From positions 7,945,503-8,009,502 of the forward strand of contig NC_045143.1 of NCBI RefSeq assembly GCF_008831285.2: a stretch of DNA of 64,000 nucleotides. The letters are read 5' to 3'. Under the pieces are notes generated by a model. That model saw only the letters and a program-made list of their open reading frames with translations. It did no database searches and was not told where the DNA came from. The translations under genes were made by a program, and so were the position numbers. Source of the DNA: Nymphaea colorata (Eukaryota > Streptophyta > Magnoliopsida > Nymphaeales > Nymphaeaceae). Positions 62,518-64,000 of the stretch are shown here, piece after piece (position 1 is the first letter of the stretch; each line of letters begins with the position of its first letter).

Positions 62518-63595
62518 CACCCATGGATGCAAACGATTGCACAAAATTTAATGTCACTTGGAAAGCACCCCTATGCCAATTCTGTGTGCCTTATTAGTGT
62601 TTATGGGTGTTTGATATATATTTTTTAATGTTTACTTCGAAAACTGTCTTTGGTGTAAAACCCTGAATATCATACCTTTATACATTGACCGTTCTAACTT
62701 GTTTCGGGCTTGGGTGAACCTATGTTGCATCCTTTAACAAGTTCATTTATTAGACAGTGTAGTTTTCACTTCTTCTTTTTCCATCCTCCAAGTTTCATAT
62801 TAAGAGAGTCACCCACAAGTCATTTGTGCTCCTAACGACTTAACTATCAAGTTTAAGGCGGCACCCGATATATGCATAATCATGGAATTTTAAAATCAAA
62901 ATGCTCATTTTTTAAGAAATTAAAATTATTATACAAACGAGGAATTTTGTTTACGAAAATTGAAAACTGAAACCCGAAGTTTTTATTATATTCTAGTTTG
63001 AGGAGAAATTATGATTCATGAAAGTGAAATAGCACCCTTTTTAAAATCTAAAACATTATATTTTTGAAAACATGTGGAGGCTGGTTTAAGGTACCCCATC
63101 CATTGTGTGATGTTACTTCTATATCATTACTGGGATACCAAAATGATTGGATATATATTCCTTCACATTATTGAGAGAAAGAGAAAGAGAGAGGGAGAGG
63201 GAGATTATCATTGGCCATGCTGCCCCCACTACAAAGGAGTGGGTACCAGCCAGCCCTTAAAAGGAATGATGAACCTTGTGCTTTAACTTTTTTTTTTCCC
63301 TCTATCATTTGGACCCCACATCCCTCGCCGACACGTGGAACAACGGGATAGCTGCTTGACCCTTGGATGCTAAAGTTGCCGGAAAATAACAGAGAGGGAT
63401 AACACTATAGGGAACCAATCATGGAAAAGAGGTCACAACTAAGGGAGCCAATCATGCAGAGTGGATCCCACCTATCCCTCAAGGGGCCCCATCTAGCCGC
63501 CACCGATGCGGAGCGTTGCTTGCCACTCCTACTGTGCTTCAACTTCAACCATTTGATGGGAAAACAAATCGATGGTTAGATGAAAAATTACTAAG
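62518..63595. other. Intergenic, no gene seen
   Basis: GA tract at 63176-63202. 63295-63530 is more GC-balanced and contains GACACGTGGAAC (a CACGTG G-box core), which could belong to the promoter of a gene beyond the window, but no TATA box or start can be assigned. Confidence 0.4.
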
Positions 63596-63599
63596 TACG

Positions 63600-63988
63600 T
63601 AGAGACGTCAATGGATTGGATTCATTCAGATACGATGTCTAATCGAAAAAATGAAAAAAATTAAATCTGATTAGTAATTGAATCGGTTTTTAGATCTACG
63701 ATCACATTTAATGACATCTGGTCAGATTCAGATTCAGTTTTAAATAAACATCTAATAACTATTCTTTTTGAAAGGCAGCTTCTTATCATTTATAATGCTG
63801 TTTGGATTCCATTATGTATTTAAAAGTCATAAATTGGGATTCATATCTGAAAATAAAAGTCAGATTCAGATCGGATTTGGATTACAAATTTAAAGATAGG
63901 ATTCAACAATGGTATGGACTTTCAAATTCAAATATGTGAATATCTGATGAAGTAATATCAATTCGAATTAGATCCATTGACATCCCTA
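63600..63988. repeat. Non-autonomous TIR element, copy D
   Basis: 389 bp. The left end TAGAGACGTCAATGGATTGG and the right end TCCATTGACATCCCTA are inverted repeats of each other (13 of 15 positions over TAGRGAYGTCAATGGA). The interior shares TTTTAAATAAACATCTAATA and GTATTTAAAAGTCAT with copies at 3960-4270, 5309-5703 and 6552-6986. Non-coding; the best preserved ends of the family in this window. Confidence 0.7.
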
Positions 63989-64000
63989 AAGATGGGAGCA

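Noticed and set aside
63295-63530. GC-balanced stretch with a CACGTG core as a promoter of a following gene
   Set aside because: No TATA box, start codon or coding sequence follows within the window.

Overview
This is a stretch of nuclear DNA from a flowering plant. The genes have many short introns with GT...AG borders and GTAAG-like donors. The intergenic space is AT-rich and full of decayed transposons, (GA)n, (TA)n and (CT)n microsatellites and poly-A/poly-T runs. The protein families (LysM receptor kinase, plant ABCB transporter, Rit1, plant TauD-like dioxygenase) are typical of land plants. I could not assign a family or order.

Only four protein genes can be supported. (1) 17817-24474 (+): an 11-exon LysM receptor-like kinase of the LYK3 type, intact, 675 residues, with a likely 5'UTR intron. 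(2) 27650-30354 (-): a 3-exon TauD/TfdA-type Fe(II)/2-oxoglutarate oxygenase similar to Arabidopsis At3g21360, 328 residues. (3) 31319-35028 (+): a 7-exon initiator-tRNA ribosyl-phosphate transferase (Rit1), 527 residues. (4) 50188-59016 (+): an 8-exon ABCB (ABCB15-like) full-length transporter. Its second nucleotide-binding domain has lost about 62 bp covering Walker A, which shifts the frame and creates an early stop. Genes 2 and 3 are divergent, with 964 bp between their start codons.

The rest holds no gene I can defend. 1-16600 is a graveyard of small repeats: copies of a roughly 390-430 bp element ending in GACATCCCTA, CGAGCTCGA-rich elements, SINE-like fragments, a decayed Copia piece, and a 183-bp insertion flanked by a 12-bp direct repeat. 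25150-26150 has a tandem duplication and a LINE reverse-transcriptase remnant. 35029-50050 has a roughly 500-bp tandem duplication, a foldback array of a short TTATCTCATACC-type motif, a Tourist-like MITE with TTA target duplication, and a large CA/TA/GA microsatellite just upstream of the ABCB promoter. 59017-64000 has more CGAGCTCGA elements, a 676-bp Mutator-like element with a 9-bp target duplication, and another GACATCCCTA element at the right edge.

The four genes share no obvious pathway. The LysM kinase is a surface receptor, the transporter is a membrane exporter, Rit1 modifies initiator tRNA and the oxygenase is a soluble enzyme. I see no operon-like or clustered system. The best leads are the broken NBD2 of the ABCB gene and several well-bounded non-autonomous transposons.
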